Assembly (NCBI GenBank): GCA_934370925.1
Contig: CAKRNG010000001.1
Coordinates: 94,382-158,381 of the forward strand
Direction: 5' to 3'
Length of the DNA stretch: 64,000 bases
Source of the DNA: an uncultured Lacticaseibacillus sp.
GTDB taxonomy: Bacteria; Bacillota; Bacilli; Lactobacillales; Lactobacillaceae
Part shown: positions 8,341 through 15,604 of the stretch, piece after piece
Position numbering within the stretch: position 1 is the stretch's first letter
Layout: each line of letters starts with the position of its first letter
Made by a program: the position numbers and the translations under genes
Notes under the pieces: generated by a model
Database searches by the model: none
Seen by the model: the letters and a program-made list of their open reading frames with translations, nothing else
What the model was told of the DNA's origin: nothing

Positions 8341-8373
8341 AAAAAAGTGCATTTTACAAAAGTGCACTTTTTT
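8341..8373. terminator. Bidirectional terminator between the Rgg gene and the peptide operon
   Basis: AAAAAAGTGCA and TGCACTTTTTT form a perfect 11-bp stem with an 11-nt loop, and the A and T tracts sit within the stem. It is about 85 bases downstream of the Rgg stop and upstream of the precursor promoter, so it should insulate the two units. Confidence 0.85.
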
Positions 8374-8456
8374 GGTCATATATGGTCTTTATTAATGGTT
8401 GCTTAGTCAACGATGCTTTAATAATATACATAGTATATTGAATGTCAGTGCTAACT

Positions 8457-9323
8457 CTATTTGTCACCTTTTATTTGTGTAAATAAAACCATGTACTGAT
8501 TCGCCATTTGTTTGTTACCAACGTCATCTAAAAGGGAGATGACTCGAATAATATTTGAACTAAACTTCATTTTTTCTAAATCCGTAGTGGCTAATTGATA
8601 ATTAAGCACTTCATTGATAAAGTACCGTCTTATCTGAATCGATGTCACTTGAACGGGAGTTTCCAATCGCATGATTAGCGGTTGTAGCTCCTGAGCAAAG
8701 TCAAGGTTTTTCTGAATCACTATTAAGTAACCGTTCAATATTGCATTCCAGCAATCCATATAAGTTCTGCTATCTCGTTTTTCGATTAAGTGAATTTGAC
8801 TGATGATATCTTTCAAAATTAATAACAATTGTGGTGCTGTCAATAATGCCACCGAATCACCAAAAAATTCAATTTCAGCGATTCCCCAGTATGAAGTATT
8901 AAATAAAACATCAACTACTTTACTTAACAGCGATTTAGAAATAATTACCTTATTTGTCAGATCCGTGTACAAACTCGCAGCACCAGCAATTTGTTTCAGT
9001 AACTCAAAATTTGCATCAAGTTTAAATCTTTGAGCCAGTGAGTTATATTCTTTTGCTATATTTTCAGCATCATTTCCAAAATAAAACTGCATTAATTTTG
9101 ATTGCTCGGTGTCCAGTAGCCCTTTTTCTTCATTAAGCGTCAATAACCACTCACCCATGGATACATTCATCACTCTTAAAATCGCGCTCAGGTTTTCAAC
9201 ACCCATGTCTTGTTGCTCGGTCTCGAAACGACGAATACTAGACTCAGACGGGCCCGCAACTGTCAGTTCCTTAATTGAAAAGCCTTTATCTTTTCGTAAT
9301 TCACGAAATGCATGTCCAAACAA
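8457..9323 (-). CDS. Rgg/MutR-family transcriptional regulator
   Basis: A 288-residue protein with an N-terminal XRE helix-turn-helix (about 1-60; FRELRKDKGFSIKELT and SESSIRRFETE) and a long all-helical C-terminal domain of the Rgg type, which in streptococci and lactobacilli binds short imported peptides. The length is typical for Rgg (280-300). It starts with TTG at 9323, preceded by a run of seven G. It probably activates the lanthipeptide operon directly downstream, whose promoter has no good -35 box. A small hydrophobic peptide gene starts divergently only 24 bases away. Confidence 0.87.
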   Translation of the reverse strand: MFGHAFRELRKDKGFSIKELTVAGPSESSIRRFETEQQDMGVENLSAILRVMNVSMGEWLLTLNEEKGLLDTEQSKLMQFYFGNDAENIAKEYNSLAQRFKLDANFELLKQIAGAASLYTDLTNKVIISKSLLSKVVDVLFNTSYWGIAEIEFFGDSVALLTAPQLLLILKDIISQIHLIEKRDSRTYMDCWNAILNGYLIVIQKNLDFAQELQPLIMRLETPVQVTSIQIRRYFINEVLNYQLATTDLEKMKFSSNIIRVISLLDDVGNKQMANQYMVLFTQIKGDK

Positions 9324-9347
9324 ATTAACCCCCCCAGGAGAAAAGCT

Positions 9348-9464
9348 ATGTTAAATAAAACTGTAACCAAATTAATCATCATTATGTCTTTGTTCAATTT
9401 TACTGGTCTAATATTAGGGAGTAGCGAAAATCCCACTTCCACTCAATCCAGCCTACGAATTTGA
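9348..9464 (+). CDS. Short hydrophobic peptide divergent from the Rgg gene (candidate pheromone precursor)
   Basis: A 38-residue frame with AGGAG six bases before the ATG. It has a basic N-terminus (MLNKTVTK), a hydrophobic stretch (LIIIMSLFNFTGLILG) and a polar tail ending in SSLRI, the layout of a Sec-exported signalling peptide precursor. Its position, divergent from an Rgg-family gene, is the classic place for short hydrophobic peptide or ComS-like pheromones. Any promoter must lie inside the rgg coding region because the gap is just 24 bases. I cannot recognise a family, and translation is unproven. Confidence 0.6.
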   Translation: MLNKTVTKLIIIMSLFNFTGLILGSSENPTSTQSSLRI

Positions 9465-9644
9465 TTTATTAATATTAGATTATAAATCAGCATTACATTG
9501 GTGTCAAAAACATCCACTTCATATCATCCAAATCCAAAGTGTCTGCACGTGGGACCTGCCCGATTTCGGGGCAGGTCCTCGCGTCGCCCTTCCACAAAAA
9601 ACAGCGCCCGGTTCAAACCGTGGCGCTGTTTTTTTCTATATACA
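9465..9644. other. Right edge of the AT-rich island with two hairpins
   Basis: No gene is supported here. Base composition changes from AT-rich to mixed near 9490-9540. Two hairpins follow: GGACCTGCCC/GGGCAGGTCC at 9552-9578 and the terminator at 9595-9635. I see no integrase, attachment repeat or insertion sequence end at this border. Confidence 0.6.
9595..9635. terminator. Intrinsic terminator after the NAD(P)-binding protein gene
   Basis: AAAAAACAGCGCC and GGCGCTGTTTTTTT form a 13-bp stem with tracts on both sides, so it can work in both directions. It lies just past the stop of the minus-strand gene ending at 9645. Confidence 0.88.
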
Positions 9645-10280
9645 TTAATACATCGGCACAGGTCCATCCGTCCCAGGCTGTGAGATACCGAGACTGCTAT
9701 CTGCATAACGACTTGGATCAACCACGATATTCACAATTAAATCCGCAATACTCTTTCGTGAAATTATAGTTCCTTTAAATGGTTCATTTCGTGTGGTGAG
9801 CGCATAATCAATCCGGTCATCATTCGACATGTAGGCTGCGCGAATAATTGTTGCGTTAATTGGCGCTGCCTCGATGATAGCCGCCGCACGCCGCGTGTCT
9901 TCCATGACTTCATGGCCAACAGATTGTTCCACCCAATCACCGAATGGATTAGGGACTTCGTGGTATAACCCAAGCCCCGTCACATAGATGAGACGACTTA
10001 CACCTGTTGCTTGCATTGCCGTCACAATGCTTGCCGCCATGGGTTCGAACACGCCGCCTAGATTTGCATAGACAATATCCTGCCCCTGCATCGCCTCAGT
10101 GAGTCGCGCCGTATCGTTGATATCCCCCGCTACAACCGTTTCTCGCGCCGCATCCACCGTCCCAATTCGGTTTGCACGCCGTAGATATAACGTCAGGTGA
10201 ACATTGGTTTCCTGCAATAAACGATTGCGTACAAGGCGTGCAATTTGCCCATTTGCACCCAAGATTAAGATATTTGTCAT
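9645..10280 (-). CDS. NAD(P)-binding NmrA-like/atypical SDR protein
   Basis: A 211-residue single Rossmann-domain protein. The N-terminal nucleotide motif is LGANGQIA, followed by an Arg-containing beta-2 turn (LRRANR) that suggests NADPH preference, and the sequence VYANLGG in beta-4. It belongs to the NAD(P)H-binding family that includes NmrA-like sensors and quinone-reductase-like proteins; the substrate is unknown. It follows the hydrolase gene by nine bases and has GAGG upstream, so it is the last gene of a five-gene redox operon. Confidence 0.82.
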   Translation of the reverse strand: MTNILILGANGQIARLVRNRLLQETNVHLTLYLRRANRIGTVDAARETVVAGDINDTARLTEAMQGQDIVYANLGGVFEPMAASIVTAMQATGVSRLIYVTGLGLYHEVPNPFGDWVEQSVGHEVMEDTRRAAAIIEAAPINATIIRAAYMSNDDRIDYALTTRNEPFKGTIISRKSIADLIVNIVVDPSRYADSSLGISQPGTDGPVPMY

Positions 10281-10290
10281 TTCGATCGCC

Positions 10291-11241
10291 TCACTTCAAG
10301 TTTTGGGTGAAGAAATCTTCGAGTTTGGTGAACGGAATCAACGCTGCTTTGTCGTACAAATCGACGTGACCTGCACCCGGAACGAGATATAGTTCACATG
10401 GTTCACCCGCTTGTTTTGCAACATCTTCACTGAAGTACAGGGAATGTGCATTTTCACCCGCAACCAACAGAATTGGACGTGGGGCAATGTCCTTCAAGTG
10501 TGTCAATAAGCTGAAGTTAACGAATCCCATCGTACTCGTCGCGGTAAACTGCGTAATTGAATTCGGGTGGTAACCGCGCATTGTTGAATAGAACTCGCCG
10601 AACTCACGCCCAATCGGATCAGTCGTCGCATCAAAGCCAATTGGTGCACCGCGACCACTCAGAGCAGGTTGACGCTGCTCGAAGTCCTGATAGCGTTGCT
10701 CACCCAGGTCGTCCAAGAATGCCTGTCGTTCGTCATCGGTCATACTATCCATGAATCCATTTCGCTGCACACGCGAAATATCATACATGCTGACTGTCGC
10801 AACTGCCTTAATTCGGTGATCAACCTGTGCCGCGCTCAACGCAAAACCACCACTACCACAGATACCGATTGCGCCCACGCGTTGCCGGTCAACCATTGGC
10901 CGCGTACCGACGAAATCGACGCTCGCGGAGAAGTCCTCCGTGAAGAATTCAGGCGAGGACACGTGGCGCGGTTCGCCTCCACTGTAACCATTAAAGGATG
11001 GGTCGAACGTCAACACAACAAATCCGCGATCTGCAAGTTCTTGCGCGTAGATGCCTGGTCCTTGCTCCTTCACCCCACCATAGGGCGCACCAATGACCAA
11101 CGCGGGATGCTGTTGCTGTGGATCCAAGTCCTTACGCTGATACAAATCTCCTACCAACGTAATTCCGAAGCGATTCGGGTACTGAACGTGTGTCCGTGCC
11201 ACTTCATCCTTTAATTCAAAAATATAATTATCAACCGTCAT
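10291..11241 (-). CDS. Alpha/beta hydrolase (dienelactone hydrolase-like, YcjY-type)
   Basis: A 316-residue alpha/beta hydrolase. An early GAPYGGVKEQG oxyanion-hole region, the nucleophile elbow GICGSGGFAL (about residue 125) and the late histidine in VPGAGHVDLYD are visible. The elbow places Cys where dienelactone hydrolases have it, with Ser two positions later, so I do not commit to the nucleophile. The ATG at 11241 has GGAGG five bases upstream; a TTG four codons earlier overlaps that site and is rejected. It lies between the carboxymuconolactone decarboxylase-like and NAD(P)-binding genes, an operon type seen in lactobacilli. Confidence 0.85.
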   Translation of the reverse strand: MTVDNYIFELKDEVARTHVQYPNRFGITLVGDLYQRKDLDPQQQHPALVIGAPYGGVKEQGPGIYAQELADRGFVVLTFDPSFNGYSGGEPRHVSSPEFFTEDFSASVDFVGTRPMVDRQRVGAIGICGSGGFALSAAQVDHRIKAVATVSMYDISRVQRNGFMDSMTDDERQAFLDDLGEQRYQDFEQRQPALSGRGAPIGFDATTDPIGREFGEFYSTMRGYHPNSITQFTATSTMGFVNFSLLTHLKDIAPRPILLVAGENAHSLYFSEDVAKQAGEPCELYLVPGAGHVDLYDKAALIPFTKLEDFFTQNLK

Positions 11242-11262
11242 TTTTTCCTCCAAATTTTACCG

Positions 11263-11583
11263 TTATTCCCCGAAAGTCTGTTTAGCTAACCCGAATGCGG
11301 ACCATGCTTTCGGCCATCCCGCGTAGAAGGACAGGTGCGTAATGAGCGCAACCATCTCTTCCTTCGTGACGCCGTTTGCCTTTGCCATCTTCATGTGGGC
11401 TTCAAGTTGTGGAAAGAGTCCCTGACTCATCAAACTCGCACATGTAATCAAACTGCGGTCGCGCGCTGAGAGCTCACTTTCTTTCGCCCAGACTTCGCCG
11501 AAGAGGACATCATCGTTCAACGCCGCGAACTGAGGGGCGAATTCACCTAACTGCTCACGTCCTGCCGTTTGTTTTTTAGCCAT
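11263..11583 (-). CDS. Carboxymuconolactone decarboxylase-family protein
   Basis: A 106-residue all-helical protein of the CMD/AhpD superfamily. The core RDRSLITCASLMSQG and the EEMVALITHLSFYAGWPKAW helix match the gamma-carboxymuconolactone decarboxylase branch. The CxxC redox pair of AhpD is absent (only one Cys in the core), so peroxidase activity is unlikely. It is in one operon with cupin, flavodoxin and hydrolase genes. The true reaction of these stand-alone Firmicute members is not known to me. Confidence 0.85.
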   Translation of the reverse strand: MAKKQTAGREQLGEFAPQFAALNDDVLFGEVWAKESELSARDRSLITCASLMSQGLFPQLEAHMKMAKANGVTKEEMVALITHLSFYAGWPKAWSAFGLAKQTFGE

Positions 11584-11607
11584 CTTTATCTTCCTACCTC
11601 TCCCGAA

Positions 11608-12015
11608 TTACAGTGCGTTGTAATCCGCATCACTGACCGGTTCCAACCATTCAGGCGTGCCCGCGGTGACCGCAATGTGGGCAAACCAACTATCCTTCGT
11701 GGCGCCGTGCCAGTGCTTCACACCATCATACGTCACCACCACATCGCCGGAAACCAAATGACGTGCGGGGTGGCCTTCTTCTTGATACCAACCTTCGCCG
11801 CCCGTCACGAGTAGCAACTGATACCCATCGTGGTGAATGTGCCAGTTGTTCCGCGTGCCAGGTTCGAACGTCACGACGCCGACGCCAACATTGACCTCTG
11901 GATCGGCAACTAGCCCCTGCAGGTAGCTCACCCCAGTGAAAAACTGCGCGTAGTTCACATTTTCGGATCCGCGTGGGAAAATCACACCGTCTTTAATATT
12001 TTCATTTTTAACCAT
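11608..12015 (-). CDS. Cupin-domain protein
   Basis: A 135-residue single-domain cupin. Motif 1 contains the metal ligands in NWHIHHDGYQLLLVTGGEGWYQEEG and motif 2 in HWHGATKDSWFAHIAV. Small cupins of this kind are often found next to carboxymuconolactone decarboxylase-like proteins, as here, and may act on small aldehydes or lactones; the substrate is not evident. The start codon overlaps the flavodoxin stop, so the two are translationally coupled. Confidence 0.85.
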   Translation of the reverse strand: MVKNENIKDGVIFPRGSENVNYAQFFTGVSYLQGLVADPEVNVGVGVVTFEPGTRNNWHIHHDGYQLLLVTGGEGWYQEEGHPARHLVSGDVVVTYDGVKHWHGATKDSWFAHIAVTAGTPEWLEPVSDADYNAL

Positions 12016-12542
12016 TATTGCATTCTCCTTTGTTCTTCAACGTCTAATGCTGCCAACCAATTACGCACCGCACATTCAGACCGCGCGGCGCGACCACCCC
12101 GAACGGGTAGTGCCTGTTCAATCGTTGCCCCAACTGCTAACGTACTTAGGGTTGCCATGCTCGTTCCAACGCCGCTTCCTTCATGCGTAACGAACGGCCG
12201 TATCCGTTTGCCCACTAGTGGCGTCTGCCGAAGCCACTGCTTCACAGCTGGTGGCACGTCCCCGAACCAGTTCGGATAGCCGAGATAAATGGTATCGCTG
12301 GTCAGCGGTGGCATCGGCATCAATTCCGGCCACTTCTCCGGTGCCTTTTCCGTCTCTGCGCGTGCCGTCAGTGCCGTGTATTCATCTGGATAGGGTTGTT
12401 TAGGTTCAATTCGACTGATAGATGCACCCAACTGTCGTCCTAAAGTTTCCGCAACGATTTGCGTATTCCCGATTTCTCGATTCGCCACACAGCCTCCCAA
12501 CCACGTGGGGCCGCTGATGGCGAAAAACACGATTTCTGCCAT
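12015..12542 (-). CDS. Flavodoxin-family protein
   Basis: A 175-residue flavodoxin-fold protein. The phosphate loop area is IGNTQIVAETL, the second FMN loop is YPNWFGDVPPAVKQWL and the third is THEGSGVGTSM, as in the Gram-positive flavodoxin_4 group. A longer frame up to 12752 exists, but it crosses a terminator hairpin and the similarity begins at MAEIVFFAISG, so I place the start at 12542 with AAGGA about 12 bases upstream. It is the first gene of the redox operon 12542-9645 and probably carries electrons to one of its partners. Confidence 0.82.
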   Translation of the reverse strand: MAEIVFFAISGPTWLGGCVANREIGNTQIVAETLGRQLGASISRIEPKQPYPDEYTALTARAETEKAPEKWPELMPMPPLTSDTIYLGYPNWFGDVPPAVKQWLRQTPLVGKRIRPFVTHEGSGVGTSMATLSTLAVGATIEQALPVRGGRAARSECAVRNWLAALDVEEQRRMQ

Positions 12543-12576
12543 TTCATCACCGTTATTCCTTCTGATTCGTTGACAC

Positions 12577-12630
12577 AAAAAAACTGTACCCTGAATCTCA
12601 TTGACAAGATTCATGATACAGTTGCTTTTT
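12577..12630. terminator. Terminator-like hairpin directly before the flavodoxin gene
   Basis: AACTGTA/TACAGTT and GAATCT/AGATTC form a two-part stem at 12582-12623 with seven T on the minus strand and six on the plus strand. Only about 35 bases separate it from the flavodoxin start, too few for a promoter, so on the minus strand it may act as a leader attenuator. Confidence 0.7.
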
Positions 12631-13141
12631 TGAGACGACCAATGCTTGTTTAGTCGCAGTGTATGCTTGAGAGGCATGAATGGGTGGCGATTTCCTTTAA
12701 CCATGACGAGGCGTTTCTTTTCGACTTGTTTCGTCACTATCATCACGCACACGCGACACCTTTACTCATGCTAGTGCGTTAATCGTTATATCCAAAGACA
12801 ATTCCCCATTGCGGCCATGATGAAGATGGCTTAAAATCGACTGTATAAGTAACCAGAATGCGTTTTCAGATAAAAACATCAAATAAACATCCGATACAAC
12901 TCGGGCTATCCTGACTAAAAAATGTGGCATCTCAATTACTGGTATCGCGGTATCACTTGAGATATCAGCAAGCCACCACCTAATTTGGAGGGTTCTCAAA
13001 TGCTACTTCCACCGCTTCTGACGAGCCAACGTAAATTGGAATCAAAATTGCACGCGTTTATACCTGATCAACCACTTATCTACTTACCGCCGTTAAAAAC
13101 GCCACTTTTTCGGTGACAGATGCCGCATCATAAGTCGCGCC
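12631..13141. other. Intergenic region with one doubtful small plus-strand frame
   Basis: I see no convincing gene. A 38-residue plus-strand frame at 13000-13116 has GGAGG eight bases before its ATG and reads MLLPPLLTSQRKLESKLHA and onward. It resembles nothing I know and may be chance or a fragment. The minus-strand frames here lack ribosome binding sites. Confidence 0.4.
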
Positions 13142-13200
13142 ATACAAAACATGCATGCATAAATCCTGAATTTAGGATTTATGCGTGCATTATTTTGTAT
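13142..13200. terminator. Long hairpin terminator after the LysR gene
   Basis: Two arms of about 26 bases, from ATACAAAA through GCATAAATCCT and its complement, are nearly perfect complements around a GAATT loop. It lies 60 bases past the LysR stop and can terminate both strands. The unusual stem length could also mark a small palindromic insertion. Confidence 0.7.
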
Positions 13201-13261
13201 ACCGGGACCAAATCGGCTTCTGGCGCCACTTCACCTGCAACGCTCGGTTTTCCCCAGTCAT

Positions 13262-14161
13262 CTATTTACTAGGTTGCGCCATGCCCCCAAACGCGTCCTT
13301 AAACCGCTTAATCAGCTCCTGAACAACCGGCGACAGCACACGTCCCTGACGCCAAACCAAGACACAATTCGTATCCACGCGCGGTTCTGCGGGAATAAAC
13401 ACAACCCCATCCGTGCGGTTATTGAGGGCGCCCTCGATGGTGAAGGTGGAAGCAGACTGGTTCGCAACGATGGGCAGGATGTTGAAAAGCAGGTTGAAGG
13501 TGCCCACCACGTTCAGGTCCTCATATGCGCAATGCATCCAGTCAGAAACAAGGGCCTGCACCTCTGGCCGTGGCGAGAGCAACAACGGAATTCCCCGAAT
13601 GTCTTCAGGGTGCACAACCTTCTTCGTTGCCAGAAAACTCTCTTCGGAAGTCAACAACCCCCATCGTTCTGTCCGAGGAAGGACGAATGTTTCGTACTTT
13701 TCCTTCGACACGGGTTCCAGCAAAATTGCCAGGTCAAGCAAGCCCTTATCCAACCGGTCACGAATAATGTCGCTTGTCCCCGTGAAGATGTTGAAGGTCA
13801 CCTGTGGATAATCACTCACGAGTTCCTCCAACATCACAGCCATCGTGTCCGAATTATCCGCTTCAACGCACCCAATCGAAACGTTGCCGCTGAATAACGA
13901 CGATTTCCGTTCCGCAAATTCCTTCATGGTGGCGTCCGACAACGACAGGATTTCCTCCGCCCGACTCTTGAGGAGCAGCCCAGCTTCCGTGAGTACCATC
14001 CGCTTCCCATCACGCACGAAAAGGCTCGTCCCCAGCTCATCCTCCAGGGACTTGAGCTGCCGACTTAGTGTGGGTTGGGTAATGTGCAGCACATCCGCCG
14101 CACGCGAAATCGTCCCCTCTTCCGCAATGGTCCAGAAATAACGTAATAGGCGAATTTCCAT
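13262..14161 (-). CDS. LysR-family transcriptional regulator
   Basis: A 299-residue LysR regulator. The winged helix-turn-helix covers residues 1-60 (FWTIAEEGTISRAADVL, TQPTLSRQLKSLEDELG), followed by the substrate-binding domain. The start at 14161 has GGGAGG just upstream and gives the standard N-terminus MEIRLLRYF; an upstream extension of 30 residues is rejected. It is codirectional with and downstream of the zinc alcohol dehydrogenase, which it may regulate together with the redox operon. The effector is unknown. Confidence 0.92.
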   Translation of the reverse strand: MEIRLLRYFWTIAEEGTISRAADVLHITQPTLSRQLKSLEDELGTSLFVRDGKRMVLTEAGLLLKSRAEEILSLSDATMKEFAERKSSLFSGNVSIGCVEADNSDTMAVMLEELVSDYPQVTFNIFTGTSDIIRDRLDKGLLDLAILLEPVSKEKYETFVLPRTERWGLLTSEESFLATKKVVHPEDIRGIPLLLSPRPEVQALVSDWMHCAYEDLNVVGTFNLLFNILPIVANQSASTFTIEGALNNRTDGVVFIPAEPRVDTNCVLVWRQGRVLSPVVQELIKRFKDAFGGMAQPSK

Positions 14162-14334
14162 AATGGCCTCCCTGATTGCTATTGACTTTAGTTTACCGTA
14201 TTTGGTACCCATAGCAATTAATTCGTCCAAAATAAAAGCACCCAACTTCACATCAAGATGGATACTTCTCAGTTCTATGCTTAATTATCACAACAGCGCG
14301 CGGCAAAGCCCGCACGCTGCCACCCAAAAATCCC

Positions 14335-15375
14335 CTAATCACTAATAACGAGCAGTGACTTAATGGCTTCGCGTCGGTCCATCGCTTCGTACGCTTCTTC
14401 AACGTGATCCAGGTCGAACTGCTTGGTGAAGACCTTCCCGGGGTTAATCTTGCCGTCGAGAACTGCCTGTAACAGGATTTCCTTGTCATAAGTTGTCACG
14501 TTCGCAATGCCACCGCGGAGACCAATGTTCCGCCAGAATAAGTTGTTCGTGTTCATTTCTGCCTTCTGGGGGACACCCACGCGGCCCACCACGGACCCGG
14601 GGCGACCAACCTTCAACGCCGTGTCCACCGACTGTTCCATCCCGACACATTCGAGCACCGCATCCGCACCCGCGCCGTTCGTCAGGGCCATCACCTTCTC
14701 AACCGCCTCGTCACCACGTTCTGGCACAATATCGGTTGCGCCGAATTCAATGGCGAGCTTCTGCCGGTCTTCGTGACGGCTCATGGCAATAATTCGCTCC
14801 GCCCCACGCAACTTAGCAGCAAGAACACCTGATAAGCCGACAGCCCCGTCACCCATCACAACCACCGTATCGCCAGGCTTCACTTCAGCACTCGCAGCGG
14901 CATGGTAGCCCGTTGCCATGACGTCTGACAAGGTCACGAACGACTTCAACATGTCTTCTGAGTAGTCACTTGGCTGACCCGGAATTTTCACGAGCGCCCA
15001 GTTGGCGTTCGTGAAGCGCAGGTATTCACCTTGGTAACCCGCATTACTTCCTGGTTCCTGATTTAAACAGTTCGCATCGAATCCTGCAAGACAAGCGGAA
15101 CAGTGCCCACAACCATGCGTGAATGGTGCGATGACAAAGTCGCCTGGCTTAACGGCGGTGACATCTGCCCCAACGGATTCAATCACCCCGATGCCTTCAT
15201 GCCCCACTGCGGCCCCTGATTCACGCTTCGAAATTCCACGATACCACCACAAATCAGAGCCACAGACGCTGGCCCGAACGATACGAATGATTGCGTCGGT
15301 TGGTTTCTCAATCACCGGCTTGGGCATTTCCCGTACTTCAACTTTTCCTGGTTCAACAAAAACAGTAACTTTCAT
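14335..15375 (-). CDS. Zinc-dependent alcohol dehydrogenase family protein
   Basis: A 346-residue medium-chain dehydrogenase. Catalytic zinc ligands are in SVCGSD and VGHEGIG, the four-Cys structural zinc lobe is CGHCSACLAGFDANC, and the nucleotide fold is GDGAVGLSGVLAAK. This is close to glutathione-independent or threonine-dehydrogenase-like enzymes that use NAD(P) to oxidise alcohols or reduce aldehydes; the exact substrate cannot be read. The ATG at 15375 has AAGGAGG eight bases upstream, deciding against a longer frame. The LysR gene follows on the same strand. Confidence 0.92.
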   Translation of the reverse strand: MKVTVFVEPGKVEVREMPKPVIEKPTDAIIRIVRASVCGSDLWWYRGISKRESGAAVGHEGIGVIESVGADVTAVKPGDFVIAPFTHGCGHCSACLAGFDANCLNQEPGSNAGYQGEYLRFTNANWALVKIPGQPSDYSEDMLKSFVTLSDVMATGYHAAASAEVKPGDTVVVMGDGAVGLSGVLAAKLRGAERIIAMSRHEDRQKLAIEFGATDIVPERGDEAVEKVMALTNGAGADAVLECVGMEQSVDTALKVGRPGSVVGRVGVPQKAEMNTNNLFWRNIGLRGGIANVTTYDKEILLQAVLDGKINPGKVFTKQFDLDHVEEAYEAMDRREAIKSLLVISD

Positions 15376-15540
15376 TTTAAAATCCTCCTTAACGACAACA
15401 GCGCCATCATGTTCCGACACAAATCATCATTTCCTGTGGTGTGATGCACGCGTTGCACCACTTGATGTTCCTAGCATACACGGTTTATTGGGAAGATGAC
15501 AAATGCCTGTTAATGCAGATAACTATGCTTAGTGGGCATG

Positions 15541-15580
15541 ATTAAAAGAATCCCTCGACCAGGGCCGAGGGATTCTCTTG
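15541..15580. terminator. Intrinsic terminator after the acyltransferase gene
   Basis: AGAATCCCTCG (15547-15557) and CGAGGGATTCT (15566-15576) form an 11-bp stem with a TTTTAAT tail on the minus strand. Confidence 0.85.
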
Positions 15581-15604
15581 TTGTTCTTAAAATGTACAGT
15601 GAAC

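Noticed and set aside
9498-9769. Several frames across the double hairpin
   Set aside because: They run through two palindromes and overlap the NAD(P)-binding gene; composition follows the hairpins.
10669-11214. 181-residue plus-strand frame opposite the hydrolase
   Set aside because: Antisense shadow of a well-supported alpha/beta hydrolase gene; no start signals.
12543-12752. Long start of the flavodoxin gene
   Set aside because: The frame is open by chance across an intrinsic terminator; flavodoxin similarity begins only at 12542.
12766-12999. 77-residue minus-strand frame
   Set aside because: TTG start without a binding site, no recognisable domain and no neighbour coupling.
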